From: Vallitaleaceae bacterium 9-2
Lineage (GTDB): Bacteria > Bacillota > Clostridia > Lachnospirales > Vallitaleaceae
Direction of reading: 5' to 3'
Length of the DNA: 64,000 nucleotides
Assembly (NCBI GenBank): GCA_038396585.1
Contig: CP121691.1
Location: 3,100,001 to 3,164,000 of the forward strand
Shown piece by piece: positions 25,566 to 33,167 of this stretch; position 1 is the first letter of the stretch, and each line of letters begins with the position of its first letter. Under the pieces are notes generated by a model. It was not told the origin of the DNA. It saw only the letters and a program-made list of their open reading frames with translations, and searched no databases. Position numbers and translations under genes: made by a program.

Positions 25566-27711
25566 GTGTATTCACTCCCGTTTGCACTTCAATGCCTTTA
25601 TCTGCCAAACGCCGTACAACATACTGTGCTTCTTCTTCATTTGTGTTCGTCAACAAAACGGCAATATGTCCAAATGCTTGACGTCCAATATAATCTGTAT
25701 CACGTACTGAGCTTTTTAAATGCCCAATCGCCTGTTGCTCATTCTCAACAGACTTTAATCGTAAAACCGTATAATCCACAACGTTTTCTTGCTCTCCATA
25801 CATATATAGTTCGATGACTTTTGCAAAGGCATCTTCTTCTAATATACCCATTTCATCAAAGTTGACTGCCATGTTAATACTTTCCATATATTCATTGGCA
25901 CGACTTAATGAACTTCCAATCAGACGGCAAAGAATGCCAAAGTTATTTTTGTCATAAAGAGTTGTACTTGCAAAAGGTAAGCTCCAAACCACAATCACCG
26001 ACTGTAGCTTTCCTTCTAAGTAAGCTCCTCCAACCATCATCGGCAGTGTTTCGTCCAACTTTGTGTTGATATAGATCTCTGAATGCATAAGCTTATCATA
26101 AATCATTGAATAGTCGCTAAGACGAAGTGTCTTTCCAAATTGCTGCGCTTTTTTTGATGTCGCAGAGGTTAATCGGCAATACTGTGACTGTTCATTAAAG
26201 CTATAGATGGCAACATCTTGGGACTTCATTGTATCGCCAACAGCTTTGACCGCTTTAAACACCACTTTTTCCGGCTCAATAACATCAAAGCGTGAAACCA
26301 AATCATAAATCCGTGCAAAACTGTCACGATAGTTTAACAAACGATTTTCATATGCGTCTTTAATCTGTACATTGCTATCATTAATAGTTTTAAGCGCATC
26401 AATTTCTAACTGTAGATATTCCAAATCATCCTTATGATCCGCATCTTTTCGTCGATATTTTTCTTTTAGATATCCAACCAAGGCACCAATCACAAAAATC
26501 TGAATAATCCAAAGATAAATCTCATCGCCTTCAAACCTAATATAAGTACTGTCCGTCGCCAAATGCATATATAATCTTCCTACCGTACTAAATGCGACTG
26601 CAAATATTCCTTGCAGATATCCATAGATGACAGCTGTCACCAGCACATATAACATATACACATCAATCGTTTCATGAAAATCAAATCCACTTGTTGCAAA
26701 AATAAAAATTTGCACCAAAAGGAAAAAAGCAACATTTTCTAAAAACTGATGTAGATTGCCTCGCTGATCCATACGAACCCGCTTTTTATTAGAAGATGAA
26801 CTTTCATTGTCTTTAATCGTATTGTGACGGTGCAACTTTATTTGTCCAACAAGTTTTGGCAATACGTCTTTTGGCTGATACTTTTCATAATACTTAGGCA
26901 CTTCATGAAATGATTGCATAAATATCTTTGGCGGCTGTTCAGCCATCGCTTCATCCGAGCGTTTATCTTCTTCGGGTTCAACGGTTTCGCCCATCCATTC
27001 AAGCACTTGGATACCTGTATACCCATAAGTATTCTTAGGCGCCACATGGTATATCACCTGCTCTTTTGGCTGCATCGTAATTAATTGATAGATGTAATCT
27101 GTTGCATCATCTGTATATATTAGGGGATAGTATTGATTCAGATAAGGACCTTCGAAGTCTTGAAAATTAAGATTAAGCATAATGTCCTTTTGATAGATGC
27201 CATACAACTCTCCCAACCGCACAATAGCAAGACGTTCTGACTGTGCATTATAATAGCTTTGGCATACTTTTTCTCCGGCAAGTACGCCAACGGCATGGGA
27301 AGATTGTGCATATGGTACGGTAGTTTCATCAATGGTATATTGTCCCTCTTTTTCATAAACCCCAAGTGTCGACAAATACACAAAAGGGATTGCTCCTTGA
27401 TTCAAGCATTGATGGACGACATTGGTCAATCCTGCCATGCCTTTTGCCATACCCTTTGTCTCTTGTTCCTTCATATGCCATGCATCTAACATACCTTTGT
27501 AGATGACAACATCCGGCTGAACCGTTTGAATCACTTGTTCAATACTCTCACTATCAAAAGGGAAGATATATTCTTGAAAAACCTGTCTCGGTGCTTTTTG
27601 CCGTTTTTCACGATTTCCCGTCACGACAAATACTTGATGACCTTCTTTTTGCATTCGGGAAATAATACTTTTCCCAAATACATCATAATTGCTAAATAGA
27701 AGTATTTTCAT
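25555..27711 (-). CDS. pelD: PelD-like c-di-GMP receptor with N-terminal degenerate SDR domain
   Basis: About 718 residues. Residues 1-265 form an extended-SDR (NAD-dependent epimerase-like) domain that has lost its function: the glycine-rich loop is SNYDVFGKS and the YxxxK pair reads HAVGV. Four hydrophobic segments at about 320-420 lead into a coiled coil (about 425-455), a GAF domain (about 465-610) and a degenerate GGDEF domain (about 620-718). The GGDEF signature is replaced by AFGHI, but the allosteric RxxD is intact as RDTD (R670-D673), with Arg pairs 30 residues later as in PelD, so c-di-GMP binding is expected. It would activate PelF/PelG. AAGGTG spacing favours the ATG at 27711 over the GTG at 27720. 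Confidence 0.9.
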   Translation of the reverse strand: MKILLFSNYDVFGKSIISRMQKEGHQVFVVTGNREKRQKAPRQVFQEYIFPFDSESIEQVIQTVQPDVVIYKGMLDAWHMKEQETKGMAKGMAGLTNVVHQCLNQGAIPFVYLSTLGVYEKEGQYTIDETTVPYAQSSHAVGVLAGEKVCQSYYNAQSERLAIVRLGELYGIYQKDIMLNLNFQDFEGPYLNQYYPLIYTDDATDYIYQLITMQPKEQVIYHVAPKNTYGYTGIQVLEWMGETVEPEEDKRSDEAMAEQPPKIFMQSFHEVPKYYEKYQPKDVLPKLVGQIKLHRHNTIKDNESSSSNKKRVRMDQRGNLHQFLENVAFFLLVQIFIFATSGFDFHETIDVYMLYVLVTAVIYGYLQGIFAVAFSTVGRLYMHLATDSTYIRFEGDEIYLWIIQIFVIGALVGYLKEKYRRKDADHKDDLEYLQLEIDALKTINDSNVQIKDAYENRLLNYRDSFARIYDLVSRFDVIEPEKVVFKAVKAVGDTMKSQDVAIYSFNEQSQYCRLTSATSKKAQQFGKTLRLSDYSMIYDKLMHSEIYINTKLDETLPMMVGGAYLEGKLQSVIVVWSLPFASTTLYDKNNFGILCRLIGSSLSRANEYMESINMAVNFDEMGILEEDAFAKVIELYMYGEQENVVDYTVLRLKSVENEQQAIGHLKSSVRDTDYIGRQAFGHIAVLLTNTNEEEAQYVVRRLADKGIEVQTGVNTHVG

Positions 27712-28090
27712 TGTTGTCACCTTCTTTCTTTAGCGCATTCAATTCTGCTCTTAGTTCTTGATTATCGCGTTTTAGCAGTGCTACCTGAATAAAAAGCTCA
27801 TTGAGTTGATTATTCTGAACACTGGTTACAATCGTATTTTTTAGAACGATAAATAGAATTCCAATCACCAAAAAGAGCAAAAAAATGGAAGGTGGATACC
27901 AGATACCTAGTTGCTTGGCAACCCAATTAATTATTCCAGGAAAAAAACCTAAAATAATTGCAATTCCACCCATAAAAAGCCACAATACGGATTGTGACTC
28001 TGTCATTTTTCGATTAACGATTTGCATTAAGATATAAATAATTAAAGTAACTCCCACTACAATTGAACCAACATTGACCCAAATACTCAT
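27692..28090 (-). CDS. DUF2304 family small membrane protein
   Basis: 132 residues: three hydrophobic segments (about 5-22, 34-55, 67-90), then a C-terminal coiled coil (about 95-125; LNELFIQVALLKRDNQEL). I recognise DUF2304, a family generally encoded next to polyprenyl-phosphate glycosyltransferases and in surface-glycan loci. It is the first gene of the Pel-type locus; its stop overlaps the pelD start. It has no known biochemical role and may scaffold the DPM1-like GT2 and GT-C enzymes. The start has GGAGGATGAGAG upstream. No convincing promoter is seen in the 71 bases before it, only a TACAAT at a plausible -10 position. Confidence 0.82.
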   Translation of the reverse strand: MSIWVNVGSIVVGVTLIIYILMQIVNRKMTESQSVLWLFMGGIAIILGFFPGIINWVAKQLGIWYPPSIFLLFLVIGILFIVLKNTIVTSVQNNQLNELFIQVALLKRDNQELRAELNALKKEGDNNENTSI

Positions 28091-28161
28091 CTCTCATCCT
28101 CCACAACGGCTGTCTCTATATTGTAATAAAGTGATGTTTTTTATCTTATCCTATTATATCT

Positions 28162-29526
28162 TTATTCTTCTTTAAATACAAATATATTTTTAAGTTGGAT
28201 ATAGAACAAAAGACCTGTTGTGATTGCCGCTATAATATCTGCAATGGGCTCTGCCAAAAATACAGCATTAACTTTATTATCCATAAATAGCGGCAAAATA
28301 TAAATTAGCGGAATCAAAAGTATAATTTTACGTAAAAGCGCAAGAAAAACCGATGTCTTTGCATTCCCTAAGGCAATAAATGTCTGTTGACAGCTCACTT
28401 GAATTCCAAAGAGCAACGTTCCCGCCATGTAAATACGCATGGATTTTATTGTCAGTTCGATAAGCTCACTATCTTTTGTAAACATTTTGGCAAAAAGTTG
28501 CGGTACTCCCATCGCTAAAAGCCACAAGGTTGCTGAATATATAACGGATACCTTTAACAATAAGAAAAACGCTTTTTTGACACGCTCGTAATTTCCTGCT
28601 CCATAGTTAAAGCTAATAATGGGGGTTGCACCTTGAGTTAATCCAAAAAGCGGCAACATGGAAAATTGCATCACACTTAGTAAAATCGTCATCGTCCCCA
28701 CAGCAATATCTCCACCATATTTTAATAGAGACGTATTAAAGACAACCGCTAGCAAGCTTTCTGTTGCCTGCATGATAAAAGGAGATAATCCCAGTACTAA
28801 ACATGGACCTAGCACTTTCAAATCAAGACGCATATTTTTTAGTCGAATGTGTAAGATTGTCTTCTTACTTGTCAAGAACCACACAACCCATATTGCCGAT
28901 ACTCCCTGAGAGATAATGGTTGCAAGTGCCGCTCCTTGAACCCCCATGTCAAAACCAAAAATAAAAATCGGGTCCAAGATAATGTTTAAGATGGCTCCAA
29001 TTAATACTGTAATCATGCTCATCTTAGAAAAGCCTTGTGCTGTAATAAAAAAGTTCAATCCCAATGCAAATTGAACAAAAATTGTTCCTATTGCATATAT
29101 TCTTAAGTAGGCAACTGCATAACCAATTGTGTTTTCACTAGCGCCAAAAGCCATAAGAATGTCCTGTGCAAAGATAAGAAGAATGGCTGTCAACGTTATC
29201 GATATAATGGCTAATGCCGTCGTACAGTTTCCAAGTATTTTTTCTGCCGCATCCTTATCCCCTTTACCTAACATGATTGATGCCCTCGGGGCGCCCCCCA
29301 TACTAACAAGTGCGGCAAAGGCAGATACAATTAAAATAATCGGCATGGTTACCCCTAGAGCAGTCAACGCTGTGGCGCCTACTACAGGGATATGCCCAAT
29401 GTACACTCGATCGACTAGGTTATATAGTAGGTTAATAATTTGTGCTGCAATGGTCGGTATGGCCATCTTAAATAATAACTTATTGATATTTTCATATCCT
29501 AATTCATTTTGTTGTTGAGTATTCAT
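28162..29526 (-). CDS. MATE-family multidrug efflux transporter
   Basis: 454 residues with 12 membrane segments in two similar halves, MATE family of the NorM/MepA kind. N-terminal block FKMAIPTIAAQIINLLYNLVDRVYIG and the GATAL region are typical. It would export cationic drugs by Na+ or H+ antiport. It is the second gene behind a MarR regulator (15-base gap, GAGAGGAAAAGATC ribosome binding site), the arrangement of an autoregulated drug-inducible pump. Confidence 0.93.
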   Translation of the reverse strand: MNTQQQNELGYENINKLLFKMAIPTIAAQIINLLYNLVDRVYIGHIPVVGATALTALGVTMPIILIVSAFAALVSMGGAPRASIMLGKGDKDAAEKILGNCTTALAIISITLTAILLIFAQDILMAFGASENTIGYAVAYLRIYAIGTIFVQFALGLNFFITAQGFSKMSMITVLIGAILNIILDPIFIFGFDMGVQGAALATIISQGVSAIWVVWFLTSKKTILHIRLKNMRLDLKVLGPCLVLGLSPFIMQATESLLAVVFNTSLLKYGGDIAVGTMTILLSVMQFSMLPLFGLTQGATPIISFNYGAGNYERVKKAFFLLLKVSVIYSATLWLLAMGVPQLFAKMFTKDSELIELTIKSMRIYMAGTLLFGIQVSCQQTFIALGNAKTSVFLALLRKIILLIPLIYILPLFMDNKVNAVFLAEPIADIIAAITTGLLFYIQLKNIFVFKEE

Positions 29527-29541
29527 GATCTTTTCCTCTCG

Positions 29542-29994
29542 CTATTTAAGTGTCTGTGTAATATTCGTATACATTTTGTCTAAGGCTGATTCAATGACAC
29601 GATATTCATGCTCTGTAATTCCATGCGTCAACTGATCAAAAAAATCTTTTTGCACTTTTTTTAGCTGTTGCACTATGGGCATTGCCGTCTCTTCCAAAGT
29701 TAAGTGTATACAACGCTTATCTTTTTGATCCACTTGATAAGCAATAAACGCCTTTTGATATAATCCATCAACAGATTTAGATATCATCGATTTAGACATC
29801 GCTCGATACTTTGCAATATCACCTGCTGTATCGAATTGTTTATTATTATATAAAAACAATAAAATATCCGCTTCACTTTGTGTCAATTCCAGCTCTCGTA
29901 TAATTGGGTAAAACATCTTATCATAGGCTTTTTTCATTTTCCAATTAAAAATGAGAAATATACTGTTTTTATTGTCAAATAATTCTTTTTCCAT
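29542..29994 (-). CDS. MarR-family transcriptional regulator
   Basis: About 150 residues. A winged helix at about 35-105 (LTQSEADILLFLYNNKQF, AMSKSMISKSVDGL, then the wing KDKRCIHLTLEE) is flanked by dimerisation helices, as in MarR/MepR. It probably represses itself and the MATE pump until a drug or metabolite binds. The open frame begins with a GTG at 30000, but GAGG eight bases before the ATG at 29994 favours that start. A 20-bp palindrome overlaps its promoter. Confidence 0.92.
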   Translation of the reverse strand: MEKELFDNKNSIFLIFNWKMKKAYDKMFYPIIRELELTQSEADILLFLYNNKQFDTAGDIAKYRAMSKSMISKSVDGLYQKAFIAYQVDQKDKRCIHLTLEETAMPIVQQLKKVQKDFFDQLTHGITEHEYRVIESALDKMYTNITQTLK

Positions 29995-30013
29995 AGACAC
30001 TTCCTCTCTAATA

Positions 30014-30033
30014 ATAGTTCAATATTGAACTAT
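30014..30033. promoter_or_regulatory. MarR operator palindrome
   Basis: ATAGTTCAATATTGAACTAT is a perfect 20-bp palindrome that overlaps the -10 box and extends over the likely transcription start of the marR-MATE operon. Its size, GTTCAA half-sites and position are those of MarR/MepR operators. Confidence 0.85.
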
Positions 30034-30060
30034 ATTACCACGCTCTTATTTTGAAATCAA
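30032..30060 (-). promoter_or_regulatory. Promoter of the marR-MATE operon
   Basis: On the minus strand TTGATT (30055-30060), a 17-base spacer and TAATAT (30032-30037) form a sigma-A-type promoter. The palindromic operator touches its -10 box. Confidence 0.75.
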
Positions 30061-30070
30061 GGACTTTTCA

Positions 30071-30098
30071 ATAGAAAAAAAGAGGCTACGCCTCTTTT
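30071..30098 (-). terminator. Terminator after the cupin gene
   Basis: A 9-bp stem, AAAAGAGGC at 30078-30086 and its complement at 30090-30098, has a three-base loop. On the minus strand it is followed by a T run. It begins seven bases past the cupin stop. Confidence 0.85.
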
Positions 30099-30104
30099 AA
30101 TAAT

Positions 30105-30428
30105 TTATTCTCTATACTGTTGTGGTCCCGGGGCCTTAACGACAATAAGTTCAAGCACCTCTTCATCTGTATTTTGCACATGCATTTTAATATTATATGG
30201 GATCTCTATTAAGCTCCCCTTAGGATATTGCTGTTGTGCTTGTTCTCCTAAACTTAAACTTAGCCGCCCCCGTATGACATTCATATATACATTGGAATTA
30301 GAATAATGTTCCGGCAAGCCCTCTCCTTGGTTAAAAACCATGTGAATATAATTGATATGATCATTCATTATCAGCTTTTCTACTACTTTTTCATTACCCG
30401 TGCTATACTTATGTACTTTTTCAATCAT
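30105..30428 (-). CDS. Small cupin-domain protein
   Basis: 107 residues, a single cupin barrel. The first motif is modified (LPEHYSNSNVYMNVIRGRLSLSLG) and the second reads YPKGSLIEIPYNIKMHVQN. Two histidines and the Glu typical of cupin metal sites are partly present (H in PEHY, H in MHVQN). Such stand-alone cupins bind small ligands or metals; the substrate is unknown. It is divergent from a Crp/Fnr regulator gene that could control it from the shared 106-base region. Confidence 0.85.
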   Translation of the reverse strand: MIEKVHKYSTGNEKVVEKLIMNDHINYIHMVFNQGEGLPEHYSNSNVYMNVIRGRLSLSLGEQAQQQYPKGSLIEIPYNIKMHVQNTDEEVLELIVVKAPGPQQYRE

Positions 30429-30466
30429 TGATATTCCTCACTTTCTAGATTCATGACTTCATTTTC

Positions 30467-30485
30467 CAATCCTTATTAAGGATTG
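30467..30485. promoter_or_regulatory. Inverted repeat in the cupin/Crp-Fnr divergent promoter
   Basis: CAATCCTTATTAAGGATTG has perfect 9-base arms around one central base and overlaps the -35 box of the Crp/Fnr gene. It is not a TGTGA-type site, so it may be the specific operator of this Crp/Fnr paralogue. Confidence 0.6.
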
Positions 30486-30511
30486 TATCTGTTCTATATA
30501 TATTATATACT
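30483..30511 (+). promoter_or_regulatory. Promoter of the Crp/Fnr gene at 30535
   Basis: TTGTAT at 30483-30488, a 17-base spacer and TATACT at 30506-30511 lie just upstream of the GGAGGTG ribosome binding site and ATG. Confidence 0.7.
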
Positions 30512-30534
30512 TTTCCTATTGGAGGTGTTTTACT

Positions 30535-31209
30535 ATGTCAAATTCAAATGCAATCCCCCCTTATCCAACAATCCTTGATGAATTGCCCCCTCAACTTGTC
30601 GCAGACTATATTGCTCAAGGGCTCTTCAAGCGTCAGTCCTTTGCCAAAAATACATTACTGCATATTGAAGAGGAGTTCTGTCAACAGATAGAGATTATCC
30701 TTGAGGGCGATATTGTTATTGAACGTATTGGTGAAGCAGGTGACCTTATGACCGTCAATCATTTTCATCAAGGGGATATCATCGGCGCCAATCTCATTTT
30801 TTCTAGTACCGATGCGTATCCGATGACAATCACAGCCAAAAAGAACTCTCAGGTCATAACCATTCAAAAGGATATCCTTTTTGAATTATGTAATAGCTAT
30901 CCTCGTTTTCTCATGGCATTTATTCGAATTATCTCGGATCTTTCTGTCCTTATCGCCACTAAGATGAAAAATCGAATTACCCGTACAATCCGACAAAGCA
31001 TCATTACATATATCAATCGACAATATCAGCTTCAAGGTACAACGACTCTACGTCTTACCATGTCCAAAAAAGCTTTAGCCGAAATGTTTGGTGTGAGCCG
31101 CACCTCCCTTTCAAGAGAATTACAAAAGATGGCTGATGAAGGTCTTATAACCTACGATGCACGATCGATTGTTGTGCTCAATCAGGCTCTTATTCAAGAG
31201 CATCATTAA
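30535..31209 (+). CDS. Crp/Fnr-family regulator without iron-sulfur cysteines
   Basis: 224 residues. Residues 25-130 form the cyclic-nucleotide-binding-like beta-barrel (EGDIVIERIGEAGDLMTVNHFHQGDIIGANLIF, in part), a long dimerisation helix follows (about 130-155), and a winged helix at about 160-215 has LTMSKKALAEMFGVSRTSLSRELQKM. There is no N-terminal Cys cluster, so the signal is probably a small molecule. Similar proteins of this subgroup are often linked to metal or nitrosative stress genes. Its 3' end overlaps the converging permease gene by 20 bases. Ribosome binding site GGAGGTG precedes the ATG. Confidence 0.92.
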   Translation: MSNSNAIPPYPTILDELPPQLVADYIAQGLFKRQSFAKNTLLHIEEEFCQQIEIILEGDIVIERIGEAGDLMTVNHFHQGDIIGANLIFSSTDAYPMTITAKKNSQVITIQKDILFELCNSYPRFLMAFIRIISDLSVLIATKMKNRITRTIRQSIITYINRQYQLQGTTTLRLTMSKKALAEMFGVSRTSLSRELQKMADEGLITYDARSIVVLNQALIQEHH

Positions 31210-31921
31210 GAACAATCGCCTTAGGCGGGCACTGTTGTACTATGTTTTTGAGTAACGCTTGTTCTTGGCTGTTGAGTTCTTCCCATAAAAGCTTTGGACT
31301 GCGAACGATAGCTTTTTTAGCTTCCATTGCAAAAACACTAGGAAGTTTTTTTGCACACGCACTGCATCCAATACAGTATTCCTTTTTTACACAAATACTC
31401 TGACATGGTTCATCGGCTTCATCTTGAATCTTAATGTGCATCCATTCCATTAATAATCCCATAAGAAAAATTAGAATAACCGTGAGCCCCCAGCGCACAG
31501 CCATAAACTCAGGACCTAAAAATTTTGCCTCATTGGCAAGCATCGGCACCTTAATTACTGCCCATGCGCTTAGAATGACCACGACATTTCCAATACTTGC
31601 GCCTTTTTTATGTAGGGTCTTAGCAATAGGAAAAGCTGCATAAATCGGTCCTGCTGATAAACTTCCAAACGCAAGCGCCAAAAGTGCCCCCATGATGCCG
31701 GAGCGTTTTCCCAAACGTTTAACGATCCATTCTTTGGGAATCAACACTTCAATGGCTACTGTCAACATAAAAATCACAGGCAAAATCTGGACCATCTCCA
31801 CAAGATAGTAAGAACTATTTTGTAATGCTATACTTGCCAAATCTTTTCTCAGCAACAGCATTAGGAGATAACTTGGCCCTATAACTGTCAGCAACTTGTT
31901 TTTTTTCATCACATTAATCAT
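31190..31921 (-). CDS. Half-size permease (ArsP/DUF318-like) with ferredoxin-type C-terminus
   Basis: 243 residues. Residues 10-165 have four to five membrane segments with FGSLSAGPIYAAFPIAKTL and SAWAVIKVPMLANEAKFLG, matching half of the predicted permease fold (ArsP/DUF318). Residues 175-240 are soluble and contain CIGCSACAKKLPSVF and, later, CPPKAI: the C-x2-C-x2-C ... CP pattern of a single [4Fe-4S] ferredoxin. A membrane transporter half fused to a ferredoxin domain suggests redox control or electron-coupled transport. It overlaps the companion permease half by four bases (ATGA) and converges with the Crp/Fnr gene. Substrate unknown. Confidence 0.8.
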   Translation of the reverse strand: MINVMKKNKLLTVIGPSYLLMLLLRKDLASIALQNSSYYLVEMVQILPVIFMLTVAIEVLIPKEWIVKRLGKRSGIMGALLALAFGSLSAGPIYAAFPIAKTLHKKGASIGNVVVILSAWAVIKVPMLANEAKFLGPEFMAVRWGLTVILIFLMGLLMEWMHIKIQDEADEPCQSICVKKEYCIGCSACAKKLPSVFAMEAKKAIVRSPKLLWEELNSQEQALLKNIVQQCPPKAIVLNDALE

Positions 31922-32403
31922 GACAAAATCCCTCCCATCATTACGGCAATCAAGATTGCAGCTGCAAAGCTTAGTCCGTTGCGTGTAAGTGCAAACCGGG
32001 TACCAAACTCTTTTTTCTCCAGAGGGAATGTCACAACGCCCACCATGGTTAACGTTGTTAAAAATGCAACTCCGGGAACAATACTAGCTCCTGCATCAAC
32101 CAAAGACCCAACCAGTGGAAATGCCACAAATGCAGGAATCAATGTGACACTTCCCACAAGGGCTGCTACAAAAGATGAAACCCATACATTCCCTGAACCT
32201 AAAACACGTTCAATCGTTTCTGGCGGAATAAAGCTTAGGATGGCTCCAATCATAAAAATGATGGCCACAATATCTCCTAACATATTTTGCATCATACCTC
32301 GTGAATTTTTCATCGCCTGCTTGGCTTGTTCTTTGTCTTTTTTTATCGCAAGGATAAAGACGATAATACCAAGAATCCAAAAACCTAGTGTGAATATATC
32401 CAT
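31918..32403 (-). CDS. Half-size permease (ArsP/DUF318-like), first half
   Basis: About 161 residues with four membrane segments. The stretch IPAFVAFPLVGSLVDAGASIVPGVAFLTTLTMVGVVTFP parallels the one in the downstream partner (AGPIYAAFPIAKTLHKKGASIG...), so the two genes encode the two homologous halves of one permease. The open frame begins at a TTG at 32421, but AAGGAG eight bases before the ATG at 32403 sets the true start. Possible substrates include metal or metalloid compounds or small thiols; nothing in the sequence decides this. Confidence 0.8.
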   Translation of the reverse strand: MDIFTLGFWILGIIVFILAIKKDKEQAKQAMKNSRGMMQNMLGDIVAIIFMIGAILSFIPPETIERVLGSGNVWVSSFVAALVGSVTLIPAFVAFPLVGSLVDAGASIVPGVAFLTTLTMVGVVTFPLEKKEFGTRFALTRNGLSFAAAILIAVMMGGILS

Positions 32404-32463
32404 GCTTTTTTCTCCTTCCAACTAATATATTCTTGATGAACTAGGTTTATTGTATCTAAATAT

Positions 32464-32496
32464 GCTCAAAAAAAGAGTTACATATGTAACTCTTTT
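32464..32496 (-). terminator. Terminator after the RIC gene
   Basis: AAAAGAGTTACA at 32471-32482 pairs with its complement at 32485-32496, giving a hairpin followed on the minus strand by a T run. It overlaps the stop codon of the repair protein gene. Confidence 0.85.
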
Positions 32497-33167
32497 TAAA
32501 ATCGTTGAAACAATACATTGTTCTCTTTGTGTACATGCTGATACATATCCGCTTGTAATTGTTGTAAATCTCCATAAGTTACTGAATACGTCGCACACCC
32601 ATCTTTTGGTACCTTAAAGTGATCTGTAATCACCGTTAAGCGCTTAAGGATATCTCCTGCCGCGTCATGCTCTTTTTCAAGTTCATAAATCAGCTTCTCT
32701 ACCTTCGTCGTGTCACCATCTAGGATTAGCGGAAAAAGCTGTTGTTCTTCTTTAACCAGGTGCGCTTCTAATTCTATCCGCAACATCCCAACCAAATGAT
32801 GGACTTCAAAAAGCTCCGGATGGCTTTGCCCGTGGACTTCAATTAATTTAAAAAGCTTTATCCCCAGTTCCGGTAAGATTCGGCGAAGATATCCATGATG
32901 ATTGTGGACAATGTTGTCAATCAATTCCTGATTGGTCATTTCACTGAGCTTTCTTGTACTTTCACCACTTGCTTCTAGTGCTATGAGCGTCTCTTCAATA
33001 GCCTTTAACACCACTTCCTGCTTTTCTTTTGTATCATCTAAGGCTGTTGCCACTGTTCGCTCTCCTCCACAACAAAAGTCTATTCCATATTGCATATACA
33101 CTCCTGATAGTACCGGGTAAAGTGTCACGCTATCACCAATTGACATATTCATATCAAAATTTTTCAT
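32496..33167 (-). CDS. Iron-sulfur cluster repair di-iron protein (RIC, ScdA/YtfE family)
   Basis: About 223 residues. The N-terminal domain has the signature YGIDFCCGG (C32-C33). Residues 80-223 form a hemerythrin-like four-helix bundle with the iron ligands in HNHHGYLRR, a HxxxE block (HLVKEEQQLFP), EHDAAGDIL and HVHKENNVLF. RIC proteins repair iron-sulfur clusters damaged by nitric oxide or oxidants. The open frame reaches 33206, but the ATG at 33167 overlaps the flavodoxin stop by four bases and has AAAGGAG ahead of it, so that is the start. Co-transcription with flavodoxin suggests an electron donor. Confidence 0.93.
   Translation of the reverse strand: MKNFDMNMSIGDSVTLYPVLSGVYMQYGIDFCCGGERTVATALDDTKEKQEVVLKAIEETLIALEASGESTRKLSEMTNQELIDNIVHNHHGYLRRILPELGIKLFKLIEVHGQSHPELFEVHHLVGMLRIELEAHLVKEEQQLFPLILDGDTTKVEKLIYELEKEHDAAGDILKRLTVITDHFKVPKDGCATYSVTYGDLQQLQADMYQHVHKENNVLFQRF

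Noticed and set aside
28091-28161. Riboswitch (for example c-di-GMP type) before the Pel-type operon
   Set aside because: Only 71 bases are available, with no paired structure or conserved riboswitch core; regulation by c-di-GMP is better explained by PelD itself.
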